Origin: Hevea brasiliensis
Taxonomy: Eukaryota > Streptophyta > Magnoliopsida > Malpighiales > Euphorbiaceae
Assembly: GCF_030052815.1 (NCBI RefSeq)
Contig: NC_079493.1
Coordinates: 122,351,132-122,415,131, forward strand
Direction: 5' to 3'
DNA length: 64,000 nt
Part shown: positions 11,011 through 23,200 of the stretch, piece after piece
Layout: every line of letters begins with the position of its first letter
Numbering within the stretch: position 1 is the first letter of the stretch
The notes under the pieces: model-generated
Told to the model about the DNA's origin: nothing
The model's database searches: none
The model's input: the letters and a program-made list of their open reading frames with translations, nothing else
Position numbers and translations under genes: made by a program

Positions 11011-13502
11011 TGTCACGACCCAACCTATGGGCCGGACCGGCATTAGGACCTGGGCCAGCCTAAAGCCCCCGAGGCCCGTAGTAAGCCTAACTGTTCATTT
11101 ACCCAATTCTAAGGCCCATTTGGGCCCAATTTCAAGAAAACAAACGGACAGAGTCCGGCCATAAAATAGACTTACCAACGGGGAGTTTTTAACTCACCCG
11201 ACCTGTAAACACAATAAACAATCCATTGGGGAGCTCAGCTCACCCTCCACATACTCATCAACATAATAATAAATGGGAACTCAGCTCCCTCATCCAATCC
11301 ATCAAAACAGACTTAAAATATTAAGTTTACAGGTCCAACATGATAATAATATTACAGACCAAATTCAAATAATTACTGCTAACACATGCAGAAATTCTAG
11401 GAGTAAATAAAATTACACAAATACCGATAAACAACCTGCGAAGTATAAAAGCAGGTTAACCCAGAATAAAATATCCTCCTGCGGCCTGTAAAAATTTTTG
11501 AACAGGAGTGAGCGTTCGACTCAGAGAGTAAAATATCAATCTTAACTATAATCTCTATAACTATCTGAACTAATGCACCCTGTAGAGTGAAATGCAACAT
11601 AAACAACATTTTCACATCATAAAATCAAAAGGTAATTTGGAGCACTCACACACCTGTAGTATCAATCATAACATATGGGAGCCGATCCCTATACTCTCTT
11701 AAATCCAACTTTGGTGCCAAATAATTACTCAAGCTCGGACTTCCACTTAATAACCAAATCGAGGGTCCCAAATAATTACTCAAGCCGTGACTACCCTCAA
11801 GGAACGGGTCCCAAATAATTACTCTGCCGTGACTACCCCGGCCCTATCCATAGTCCACACCACATCACACGCACGCCAACGCACGCACACTGCTCCAAAT
11901 TACCACAACAACATCCATGGCACATCAACAGTTATTAATGCAACATAAATCGTGCCTAGAGTTTAACTACATAAATATATGCATATAAGTGATGCATGGG
12001 CATGCTGAACATATAATAATATCGAAATTATAATTAAAATTAATATTTTACTCACAGACTTGACGACAAATTACTGTGGCGGCTGGGCGGAGGAAGAAGG
12101 CTGTCCCGGCTCACCTGACAATCATATTACATTTATTTAATACAATCTGACTCAATACAAATAAAGAAAAAGACCAATTACGTCCTAAGTCGTACCGAAA
12201 ATCGTGAGTCTCCACTATACCTAGGACCTACCCAACCTGCAAAAGGGCTAAAAACGCACTTCTATACTCACAATCCATACATCAACAGTTCAATCATATC
12301 ACACAGCCCCTCCTGGGCCCATCAAATCAATCATCCATCACAATACGCAAAATTTCAATTTAGTCCTTATTATTGATCATTTTTGCAAAAACTGCCCAAA
12401 CAAGCTCTAAAAATTATAAAACTTTGCCCCGCGGTCCTTAGCAATATTACTAAGCTATTGCAAAAAGAATCGTAATTTTCTAAGCTACCACGAATATTTT
12501 ATGGATTTTTAATCCTATTTAAGCACTAGAAAATTACGTAAAAACTAGGTTCGGGTTTACCTTTGCCAATTCCGACTTCGGGGACGCGCTCGGGACGTCT
12601 GACAATGGGGGGCTAGCCAAAACCTCGGCCCAATTCGGAGACTTTTCCGGTCACGTGCATGCGGCGAAATTTGCGAACCGGTCAATCGCCGAATTTCCGA
12701 ATCGAGGATACCTACACGAAGCCCATAACACGGGGGTTAGCACATAAATTTTTCAGAATTTTCTAAGCTCATTTAATGCTCGAAATTACACTGCAAAGTT
12801 CCGTGGGACCCACCGAAAAACGGTGTCGGAAAAATTCGAAATTTATGTCATTGCGAAGCTCTCGACGAATGGAGCGTGCTGGTGGCCTCGGTTTCCTCGT
12901 GGGATTCACGGTTTTCGAGAAATCTAGCCCAAAAGTCGAAATGGGCTAAAATCTTCCCGAGCAAAAATCGGACAAACCGCTCGATGGAGTTTGGCGTTCT
13001 TGGTGTCTATGGAAAGCTCTCGCGAGTAGATGATTTTGACACAAGACCCGGTCCAATCGGTGGCGGATCGGCGGATTTGGCCGGAAAGCTGAGCGGCAGC
13101 GCGAGAGGAGGAGGGAGAAAAGAAAGAGAAAAGAGAGTGTCGACGCGCGCGGGAGAAGTTAAAGGATAGGGAGCCGGTTCGATTCGACCGGTCGATCCGA
13201 TCGGTTCGATTCGGCGGTTCGATTGAAATACAAAATTTTGAATTTTTACTCGCCTCGGACCGAAAAGCGAGGTCCAAAATTCGAAAAAATTCCGTAAAAC
13301 TCAGAAAAATACGTAGACTCCAAATATATTTTTAGTTTTGCCACGTGGTCTTTAAATTAATTTTTAAAAATCATCAAAGTTTATATTTTCGGAAAATCGA
13401 ACCCGATTTTTAAAATCCGAAAAATCTCAAAAAAATTCCTAAAATTTAAATAAAATTAAACTATCAAAAATACTCATAAATAATAAAATTTGGGGTGTTA
13501 CA
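11011..13502 (-). repeat. Element 1 5' LTR
   Basis: A 2492-bp LTR with the same ends as the 3' LTR. In the stretches I compared, plain substitutions between the two LTRs are few, but there are many small losses in the 3' copy. The final ~770 bases on the + strand (the start of U3 in element sense) contain the GC-rich ACCGG-type motifs near 13170-13210 and are absent from element 2. Confidence 0.94.
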
Positions 13503-13507
13503 TGAGT
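13503..13507. repeat. Target site duplication TGAGT, right copy (element 1)
   Basis: Matches 3587-3591. The following bases continue the interrupted solo LTR without a gap. Confidence 0.95.
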
Positions 13508-14279
13508 AATTCGCTGGGACCCTCGATTTGGTTATTAAGTGGAAGTCCGAGCTTGAGTAATTCGCTGGCACCAGGTTGGATTTAAGAGAGCTGTATAGGA
13601 GATCAGCTCCCATATGTTATGATTGATACTACAGGGTGTGTGAGTGCTCCAAATTACCTTTTTGATGTTATGATGTGAAAATGTTGTTTATGTTGCATTT
13701 CACTCCACAGGGTGCATTAGTTCAGATAGTTATAGAGATTATAGTTAAGATTGATATTTTACTCTCTGAGTCGAACGCTCACTCCTGTTCAAAAATTTTT
13801 ACAGGCCGCAGGAGGATATTTTATTCTGGGTTAACCTGCTTTTATACTTCGCAGGTTGTTTATCGATATTTTTGTACTTTTATTTAATCCTATAATTTGC
13901 GCTTGTGTTATCATTATTTATTTGAATTTGGTCTGTAATATTATTATCATGTTGGACCTGTAAACTTAATATTTTAAGTCTGTTTTGATGGATTGGATGA
14001 GGGAGCTGAGCTCCCATTTATTATTATGTTGATGAGTATGTGGAGGGTGAGCTGAGCTCCCCAAATGGATTGTTTATTGTGTTTACAGGTCGGGTGAGTA
14101 GAAAACTCCCCGTTGGAAAGTCCATTTTATGGCCAGACTCTGTCCGTTTGTTTTCTTGAATTTGGGCCCAATGGGCCTTAGAGTTGGGTTAATGAACAGT
14201 TAGGCTTACTACGGGCCTCGGGGGCTTTAGGCTGGCCCAGGTCCTAGTGCCGGTCCGGCCCATAGGTTGGGTCGTGACA
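13508..14279 (+). mobile_element. Solo LTR, 3' part
   Basis: The 772-base continuation of the LTR begun at 1750, ending GGTCGTGACA. It contains the + strand version of the 70-72 codon LTR frame (13675-13887) and the terminal GC-rich stretch that mirrors the start of the other LTRs. It is followed directly by the AGGAC target duplication. Confidence 0.93.
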
Positions 14280-14284
14280 AGGAC
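14280..14284. repeat. Target site duplication AGGAC, right copy (solo LTR)
   Basis: Matches 1745-1749 and marks the right end of the nested block. Confidence 0.95.
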
Positions 14285-15189
14285 TTTCAATCTATTATAT
14301 TTATCACTTTAATTTGAATATTTGTTTTCTTTTTTTATTGGAGTTTTCTGTATTTTATTCTTTTGTTGATAATTAAAAAATAGATAATTTTTTTCTTAAT
14401 ATAAGGAGCTGCTCTCTTCAATTGTAATCAGATTTCAGTTTTCCCTTGCAATAATATTTTCTGAAGTTTTCTTCTATGACTTTCTAAACATTTCTCTTTC
14501 TCTTCGAAAACTTTTGAACTTGTATCATACTCTTATAATCAGATATAGGTCACATATTGTTCAGCGAATGAGCTCTGAAAAGAGCATTTATCCATTATAG
14601 AGATCTGAACATATTCTTTTAATAAAGACCTTCTGAAAAAAACGAGGGATCTGATGTCTTATCAATTTACTTTGCCTCTAAACGAGATAGGCCGATCTAC
14701 CCGGAGCTTGCTATTTAAAATTTTACATTAACTATGAAGTGTGTAAAAATGTGGCCTGTATAAAAGTAAAAATTTTATTAAAATTATAATAAAATTTTAT
14801 TAAAATTATTATAATTTTTATTTTTATTATTAATATGTGTTTTATCTCTAAAAAAACTTATTTTACCTTTTTTTAATTAAAAAAATTGAAAAAAAAAATA
14901 TTACATGGCCAACTCATATACGGACCCATCTACCAGCCAGAAAAATGGAGGGAAAATCAAATAGATTGCGAAAGATTATTTTAATTAGTGTGTTAATTAT
15001 TTTTATATCTTTTTAAATTATAATTAATTTTAAATTTAAATTCATTTAAAATCTGATTATATTTTTATTGTCCAAATTTATTGTTAATTATTTAAATTTA
15101 AAATGAGAGCATATTTAAAAAAGAAATTAAATAATTATTATTATAATAATAAACATCACATTCAATTCAACGATACATAAGACAAAGAT
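14285..15189. other. Intergenic region upstream of the CHUP1-like gene
   Basis: AT-rich DNA with poly(A)/poly(T) runs and no recognisable gene. The last part is probably the promoter of the gene that follows. Confidence 0.5.
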
Positions 15190-16283
15190 CCAATAGGCTG
15201 CGTGTGCGTGTTCGGTGTAAATGTTTTTTATATCTTATTCCTGATTTTGAAACTGAAAGCGCTCATCATTCCGATCGGAAGTGGAGTTCTTCACTTTATT
15301 ATAATAGCGAAGAGAATAAAAGAGATGTGTTACTGTTCAACAGAGACTATGAACAGCAATCAAAGCGTTACTGTTTGATTCATTCACAGTTCAGAATCAA
15401 TCTGTTGGAGACACCTCTCTGTGGACTATAATAGTAAGTCCTCTGTTTCTCCGTCTCAAATTCAACCAAATTTGACTTGGGTCTTGCTTATTTTTTGCCT
15501 TTGTTGAAATTTCAGCTTGTTTTGAGATGGTCTATATTGGTTTTCTTAATCTTTGGTTTTGGGTATGATCGGCGTTTCATTGAAGTGCGAATTGGTATAC
15601 TTACTATCTATATATATATATATATTTTTTTTTTCTCTTTTTTTTTTCTTTAATTTTTGTTTTTGATTCGATGGGTTTAGAAGCATTTATTTGGGAGGGG
15701 GAGCATTTACGAGCTTTCTCTATATGGAATTTCGTTTAAACTAAAATGAATTTTGATATTTTTCGATTGATTATCTTTGCTCCTTCATAGTTTAATCTGT
15801 GATCGTTGAAGTGAATCTTTCTACTTATGGGCGTGTACTCCTGACAGTCAGATTATTGATAAATGGGTTGCCTATTTTGAACTTTTCAATTTTATTTTCG
15901 ATATAATACGGTTTGGACAATTTTCATCTAATATGCAAGCTTTATGCGAAGAATTTAGCATAAGATGATGCAAGTTTAATATCTGATGCCCTTGGGGCCT
16001 TGTGATTCATCGATAAAAAAAAGCTCCTAATTGCATAAGCGATAGCTTACTTCTTTCGAGTTTTATGCGGTTATTCCGCTTTTTCTGGTCTTTGTGTTGG
16101 GTATACACAGGTTTTGCTGCTGCTTCATTTTTTCTTTTTATTCTGTTTCTGGATTGGTCTAGACATGCTAATCCTTCTTTTCTTATCCATGTAGATTGGA
16201 GGATGAGGAAGACAACCTGTGATCTACTTATCTCTTTGTTTTTGCATGCAATTTGATTATAATTAAAAGTACTAATTCTCAAT
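15190..16283 (+). other. Probable 5' UTR with intron of the CHUP1-like gene
   Basis: The stretch up to about 15432 has more balanced composition and ends at a good donor (ATA/GTAAGT). A T-rich intron-like segment follows to an acceptor near 16195 (CATGTAG), then about 90 bases lead to the start codon at 16284. The 75-codon open frame at 15204-15431 resembles no family that I recognise, so I read this as untranslated sequence. The exon borders are inferred. Confidence 0.45.
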
Positions 16284-18767
16284 ATGGTGAAAGATAAGAA
16301 AGATATTAGGCCTGTTTTAGTGCAACTGGGGGTGGCTTTAGCTCTTTCATTTGCTGGATTTCTGTATTCTCGCATAAAATGCAGAAGGCCAACATCTTCT
16401 CAGCCTCCTCAATCTCCACAGCCACCAGGTTTGTGCATGCCTTTTGTTGATCATTCTTGTCTGAACTTTTATCTGGGTTTTCACATTTTTGTTCTCATTT
16501 TGATTGTGTTATGTGTGTTTTTCAGATCATGTTAGTGAAGTTGATGGAGGAGGAAGAGCTGCTGCATTGGAGAAAACATCCAGTTTGGGTTCAGTGGAAA
16601 GACATGTAAGTTCTTTTCATGATTTTGTTAGTAGTTGATTGTTTTTTCATTAAACTACTTTTAAAATTTGTTTTGTTATATGTCCCTGTTTTCTTATTCT
16701 ATGGTAAATGACAGGTCATGATTGTGGATTATATCTTCTTTCTTTGTCTGTATGCCACAAATTTTTTTCCGCCTATTTTGGTGCAATAACTGTTTGTAAT
16801 GTGTGACTTCAAAAACTAAATGATCTTTTCTGCTCACTTGCTAATAATGTTGATTATGGCTATTTTTTTTTGTATAAGAATTTGTGAATATGGTGATAAT
16901 GTTTTTAACTTTTAAGTTATAGACAAGTAGTTGAAATGCTGTTTCTGCATTTTACTTGATACGAAAACTATTTTTGGTTGTGTCTGGCAGGAAGATACAC
17001 AGATAGTCAAGATTGCTGCTGATAATCCTATGGTTCTTTCTCCAAGTTGTAGACATGGTGGGGAAAAAGATGGGTACCTCTTTCCGGAATTTAATGATCT
17101 TGTGGAGGAATTTGACTTCACTGCCAGTTATAGTGGGATATCTACAAAAGACCTAGATACACCTACGTTGCACGTGGGAACTACAAGAGCATTTCAAAAT
17201 GTGGAAAATGATGATAATGAGCAAGAGATTAGACATCTGAATGACATGGTTAAAATGCTTCAAGAAAGGGAGAAGAACCTTGAGGCCCAATTACTTGAGT
17301 TTTATGGCCTTAAAGAGCAAGAAACAGCCATGATGGAGCTGCAGAACCGTCTGAAAATAAGCAATATGCAAGCTAAGCTTTTCAATCTCAAGATAGAGTC
17401 CTTACAGACAGATAACCAAAGACTACAGGCACAAGTAGCTGATCATGCAAAAATCATTGCTGATCTGGATTCTGCAAAAGCAGAAATTAAATTGCTGAGG
17501 AAGATGCTAAGATCTGAAGCTGAGCAGAGCAAAGAACAGATCTTAACCCTTAAGAAAAGAGTAAATCTGTTGCAAGAACAAGAACTCAAGGCCGCTGCAA
17601 CTGATTCAGAGATACAATTAAAGTTACAAAAGCTTAAGGATTTGGAGGCTGAGGCAGAAAAGTTAAGGGAGTCTAACTTTAGATTGCATCTAGAAAATTC
17701 TGAATTGGCTCGTCAGTTGGGGTCCACCCAAATTCTTGCAAATTCTGTTCTGGAAGATCCTGAGGTAGTTTGTTCATTCTTGATAAATTCTGCTCTATTT
17801 CTTAATATCCATTGTTCTTGGATTTATTTTCTAGGTTTATTTTGTATTTTTGTTTCAGGTGGAAGAACTAAGAGAACTTAGCAACCGGCTAAGACAGGAA
17901 AATGCAGACTTGGCAAAGGAAGTTGAGCGACTCCAAGCTGGCCGATGTACTGATCTCGAAGAATTAGTCTATCTCCGATGGATAAATGCTTGCTTGAGAT
18001 ATGAATTGCGCAATTTTCAGCCTCCTCATGGTAAAACAGTTGCAAGAGACCTAAGCAAGTCCCTTAGTCCTGAGTCTGAGCTGAAAGCGAAACAGCTAAT
18101 ACTTGAATATGCAAACACTGAAGGGATGGGGGAGATTGGGATTGACAATTTGGATTTTGAGTCTGACCAGTGGTCATCCTCACACACTTCCTATATTGCA
18201 GACCCAGTGGACTTTGATGATTCTTCAGTTTCACCAAAAAACAACTTTAGAAAAATCAAAATTTTCAACAAGCTAAGGAGACTGATTGGGGGAAATGACA
18301 TTCAGCATCGTAATCATGGGTCGTCAGTAGGCAAAACTGGAGGAGCTGAAGATTCTGATTCCCCACTTGATAGTTCAAGTATTTCAACAGCAACTGATGC
18401 TGCAGGTGATCAACAATCTAATAGATTACGAAGTCTGTCTCCAGATTTATCTAGGCACTCATCTAGACATTCTGCAGATATCCAAAGAATGAAGAGTGCA
18501 AAGATGGATGACACAAAGAATATTGAAATTCGTCGGAGAAATAGTCACTCTGGATTCTTTTATGGGCATAGGAGATTTTCGTCAGGTAGGATATCTGCTA
18601 CTGATTTTTCAACTGAAAATCAACTAGAACAAGACCCATATTACACTGAGAAATCTGAATTGTTGAAGATGGCCGAAGTTCTTATGGACTCTAGAACAGG
18701 AAAGTTTCATAGAAAAGCAACTTCACTTGGTTCATTTGAGGCTTTTCAACGCAGAGCTTCACAATAA
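16284..18767 (+). CDS. CHUP1-like (AR791-type) coiled-coil protein
   Basis: Four coding exons are inferred: 16284-16428, 16526-16605, 16991-17764 and 17859-18767. All junctions are GT-AG and the sum is 1908 bases, 635 residues. The N-terminus has a short basic/acidic start (MVKDKKDIRP) then a hydrophobic segment at about residues 11-28, the likely membrane anchor of this family. A long coiled coil covers about residues 150-380. The motif RWINACLRYELRNF just after it is a hallmark of the CHUP1 family. The C-terminal third is Ser-rich and ends in a Leu/Met-rich helix. CHUP1 itself places chloroplasts through actin at the outer envelope, but it is far longer and has a C-terminal actin-polymerising domain; that domain is absent here. 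The best match from memory is the Arabidopsis AR791/At1g52080 group, whose exact role is unclear. Confidence 0.85.
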
Positions 18768-20090
18768 TCTCACCTCATACCTGTTTATGTATACTCTTGG
18801 TCAGTGTAGATGAATGATATTCATATAATAGAAACTAGTTGCACAAAAAGAAGCATTGTAAATGAATGATAAAATGTTTTTAGTTACCAGCTTAATCAGC
18901 CATTACACATTTTATGCTAGTGACTCAGATTTTTGAATGAATAATGATTCCATAGTTTTCCTCTCCATGTCTCTCTTTGCACACTGATTATTCAATTTGG
19001 ATTAAGATCAAGTATGTGGGAAGCATATTCCCTTCTTGGGGGATTATCAAATGAAAGGGTGTTTCTTATTTGAGATTTTATAGTTTCAAAACGACTTTAG
19101 TATGGCTTAATTAAAGCAAATTGGACAATTATCATTTGAACAAAACTTCACTCGTGGTCCAAAAATGAGGCCAAAAAAAAAATCAAATTAAGTTATGGGC
19201 TAAATAAATATTAAACTTTTTGATTAAGGTCAAATAAGTCAAAATTTAATAAAATATTATTTTTTTTAATTTTAAATATTAAAAATTATTCATTATTTTT
19301 AAATAAAATAAAATTTTTTAAAGAAGAGATTGGAGTATATGATGAATAAAAATTATTTAATATTAAAATTATTATTTTTAATATTTTATTATTAAAAATA
19401 AGGGAAAATAATTTTATAATTTTTTTAAAAAAAGTTGGATTCATAAAAAATTATCTATGTTTAATTTAAAACTTAATTTTAAATTTATTTATCAAAAGTA
19501 TAAGAATTTATTTAATTTTTTTTCCTCCAAAAATCACAATATATTGTCATTCATAGCCAAATTTGTGAAAAAGATGAAATGGGAAACTTGCACGAGTAAC
19601 CAAGTTTTGATTTCTACTTACATATGAAGTTGCTCATCTCATGGGCATTAAAAGGGCACACTTTTCTCCCTACTTGCTAGCTAAGTTTACTTTTCAGTGA
19701 CCCCTGTTGAGGGCTTCATGTTTTACTTTTATGATGTTCCCGAAACTGGTTTCTTGATGAAATCCAACGGTGATGAGACGATAGTACATCGAGATTAATG
19801 GTCTCTCGTCCAAACGTCAGGTCGTTTTACCAAACTCTTCCAGTCTTCTTCATTTTTCCATATTCTTTCTTGGCTCACGTGTCCACCTTTTCAGAGCGAG
19901 TAAAGGGTTTTTTTCTACTTCACAGGAGTAACTAGGCGCTAAAAGCTTAAACCACCGTCTCTTATTCTGCGCCTATTCTACGAAAACGACATCGTTCGGT
20001 AACTTGTGGGGCCATTTGGGAGCACTTTGCATCATCTGAAAGCGAGTATCTGAGCTACTCCACCGTGGAGCGAGTAGCCATCACACCTGA
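18768..20090. other. Intergenic region between the CHUP1-like and PABP genes
   Basis: The first ~200 bases are probably 3' UTR. About 19150-19550 is extremely AT-rich. From about 19600 the composition becomes more balanced and is probably the promoter of the next gene. No coding region is seen. Confidence 0.5.
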
Positions 20091-20093
20091 AAA

Positions 20094-20102
20094 AATATAA
20101 AA
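20094..20102 (+). promoter_or_regulatory. Candidate TATA box of the PABP gene
   Basis: AATATAAAAAC lies about 190 bases before the start codon and is followed at a suitable distance by a pyrimidine-rich leader. It is assigned by motif and position only. Confidence 0.5.
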
Positions 20103-20201
20103 ACACACGCACGCAGAGAGCTCACCGTTATAACAAACGAAAATTCCCTCCTCTCTGTTTCTGTCTCTTCAGAAGGCAAAAACCCTTCCCTCTCCTACTC
20201 C

Positions 20202-20204
<3 letters not shown>

Positions 20205-20252
<48 letters not shown>
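20205..20252 (+). repeat. (TC)n tract in the PABP leader
   Basis: A run of about 24 CT dinucleotides ends about 40 bases before the ATG at 20292. CT-rich leaders are common in plant housekeeping genes, and this one is probably within the 5' UTR. The length is likely to vary between individuals. Confidence 0.9.
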
Positions 20253-20254
<2 letters not shown>

Positions 20255-20291
20255 CGCCCCCTCTGTTTGTGCGTTGAGAGCAAGACAATCA

Positions 20292-23200
20292 ATGGCGGCG
20301 GCACCGTTACTGCATGCAGCGGCCGACCTGCGACAGAAGACGTCGCTGTATGTGGGTGATTTGCATCCGGAAGTCACAGAAATGGACCTGAGAACTGTGT
20401 TTTGCTCCGTGTGTCCCTTTTTCACTCTTCGTCTCTGCCGTTGCGCTTTCACCGGCAAGTCTCTTTGTTACGGCTACGTCAACTTCTACTCTCACATGCA
20501 AGGTATAATCCATTGTCGATCGCCACATTCCCTGTGCAAGAGGAATTTCTTGGATTCTTGGTCGTTTCTCTGTTTCTCTTTCTACGAACTTTTAACCTCT
20601 CTCTGTACACATTTACGTGGATGCATATGTGTGATTTTATGGAGATTTGGTTTTCTGTTCTCCAAAAAAGGAGATTTGGGTTTTGGTTCTTCACTAACGA
20701 GAATTTGGGTGGTTTTTATGTTTCTCTGTACTCCGTTTCTTTTGCAAACAACCATTTCTTGTAGATTTTCTTTCATCTTTCTGTTGTGTGTATGCATTGG
20801 CGTGATCTTTAGTTCTTTTTGGCACTGTTGAAGCTCTGTTTCTGTTTATCTCTTACTCCCCCTACAATCAATTTCTGTGGGAAGAAAATCTCTATTTCTG
20901 TATATGTATATGTATATGTTTTCTTTCATGTAGTTTTGTGCTTGGGTACAGTCTTTCAGAATTTAGCTCTGTTTGTTTTTTTACAACCTTCCTCCGATAC
21001 TTCTATTGCTGCGTTTCTTCTTTAGTTCCACGGTTTTGTGCTTGGGATTAGGGAAGTATGCTTTTTTGAGACTCTCTGTTTCATCTTCTGATCTGTCTCC
21101 TTATATTTTTTCAATGTATGCTTGTTTGTCTGGTTCGTGGGGTTTTTCTTTTTTCCCCGGTTGTGCGGTTTGAATACTCTTCATCTTCTTTTCAGTCTCT
21201 GTTTTATTCTGAAATTTCTTTCCATGTGAGTGTATATTTTATTGGAAGCGGGCTATTGTAATGTTATCTTCCCTCACTGCATGTTTGCGTGAATATTATA
21301 TGTCTATTATTGGTTTGAAATTTGTTTCTCGGCTGTTTATTATCTCTCTATACGCCGTGGTCTTTTGCATTTATAGTTGAGCTTTGGATAAATTCTTATC
21401 TATCTCTATCTGTAGGTCTCTGCATATGAATAGGATTTATTTTTCCAGTTCAATTTCTTTATTCTGCTGACATTGCTTTTAGTTCTCAAAATCAACCTTT
21501 GAGCACATGTGAATATATTTTGCCTAAAACTTCACCACTCTGCATGTATTCACCCCTACACTTGATTTCCTGGTTCATATATTTGACATGATTATAATAT
21601 CGGTATTTTTGGCTCCCATGTTGACATATTGTTGCAAACTATAGGTTGTATTCTTGTTCATGCTGGGTTGTGCTTCTCTTCATTATTAAAGTCTGTCTTT
21701 TCTGTTTTGCGTGATGAACTCTAATTCATTTTTCCATTTAAATTTCTTTGACTTCATTATGGATAATTAACCCAGTTTGATTTGAATGCTGGTGAGAGTT
21801 AAGGAAAACTGAAAATTACTCTTATGCTGTTGTGATTTTCAGAAAATATCCACTCAGGCCAGGCTAAATGATCTTTTTGGGTAGAATATATCCCCTAGAA
21901 TGATATGTTTAGTCCTTGGATTGTTTATTTTATTTTATTTTATTTTATTTTTCAGGGGGGTGGGGCGTGGGGTTGTGTTCTGGTTGAAAATTGGTTCTAA
22001 TGGCACTTTATGCTGCCTTTTCTATTTCCATCAGCATCTGAAGCTTTGCGCAAACTAAATCACATGTACTTGAAGGGAAAATCCATGAGGTTAATGTGGT
22101 GTCAGAGGGACCCTTTTGCAAGAAAGAGCGGCATTGGCAATCTTTTTGTGAAGAATCTAGACTCTTCAATTGATAGTGCTCGCTTGGAGAGCATGTTCTG
22201 CAAGTTTGGGACTATACTTTCTTGCAAGGTGGCTGAAGAACATGGCAAGAGTAAGGGTTTTGGGTTTGTCCAGTTTGATTCAGAGTATTCTGCCCTGGCT
22301 GCTCGAAGTGCTCTCCATGATACTATGCTTGAAGGGAAGAAACTGTGAGTCCCCTTTACCTGGTCTCTCGATTTCTTTGATTACCCTAATTATCATTTCT
22401 TCAAGTGCTCAATGGATTGCATATTTTGACTTCTAGTATTTTTATTTATTTATCTATTTTGTGGGAGGGGGGGAGGGGCTTTAATTCTGTGCTCTTGTAT
22501 GCTTCTTTGAATTACTGAGTTTTCATTAATAGGCCTCTTGTTCACTGGCAGAAACAAAAGAAGATATAGGCAAATTGTTTAGAAGTGCATAATGTCTCTT
22601 CTGTTTTTGAGAACTAAATGGTGCTTGGTTTTTTCCCTTCTTGATGGGAATCCAATACATAGAAGCAATGATCTTTTATGTTGCTGAAGTTTCTAGAAAA
22701 TCAAAGTTGCCTTAATGAGGCGAAATATTGCAAAACCTGTGTTTTGGCATGGTAATTGGAGTTTTAATAGTCATAAGATGAATGTATGGCTCAAAGTTTT
22801 ATTTTGTTTATTCCCTAATTAATTATTTTGTTTGTTCACTAATTGATTGCAATTTTAAGTCACCTAACAGAGATGACTTGCATTCCCAAATTGATTGCTT
22901 GGTGATTGCTTTTATTCTATGCAATTGATCTAACAAGACTTCTTATCGATTGTACATGTGGTTTGCTGACATTTTCTTTTCCATTTGTACATGTATTGAT
23001 ATCAATTCTGCTGCCAATTTTGGATGAGCAGATTGTCTTTTCCACATTGATTGATTTTTAATGGCTAGTTTTATTTAGCTTTTGTTGATCTTATATTACA
23101 TGTTCTTCTCAGGTATGTATCCAAATTCATCAAGAAAAGTGAGAGGACAGCACCCACACTTTCTGAAGAATCAAACTTTACAAATCTTTATGTTAAAAAT

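Larger units (their letters stand above)
3592..13502 (-). mobile_element. Element 1: full-length Ty3/gypsy LTR retrotransposon nested in a solo LTR
   Basis: A 9.9 kb element whose genes read on the - strand. It has LTRs of 2460 bp (3592-6051) and 2492 bp (11011-13502), TG...CA ends, a PBS complementary to initiator-Met tRNA, a polypurine tract next to the 3' LTR, and a perfect 5-bp target duplication. The internal part (6052-11010) is about 5.0 kb with gag, then protease-RT-RNase H, then integrase; integrase after RT is the Ty3/gypsy order. The 1659-base protease-RT frame is open while gag and integrase look frameshifted. It inserted in antisense orientation into an older solo LTR of its own family. 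Confidence 0.95.

Noticed and set aside
15204..15431. 75-codon frame upstream of the CHUP1-like gene
   Set aside because: No family features, ends at a splice-donor-like site, and better explained as a 5' UTR exon.
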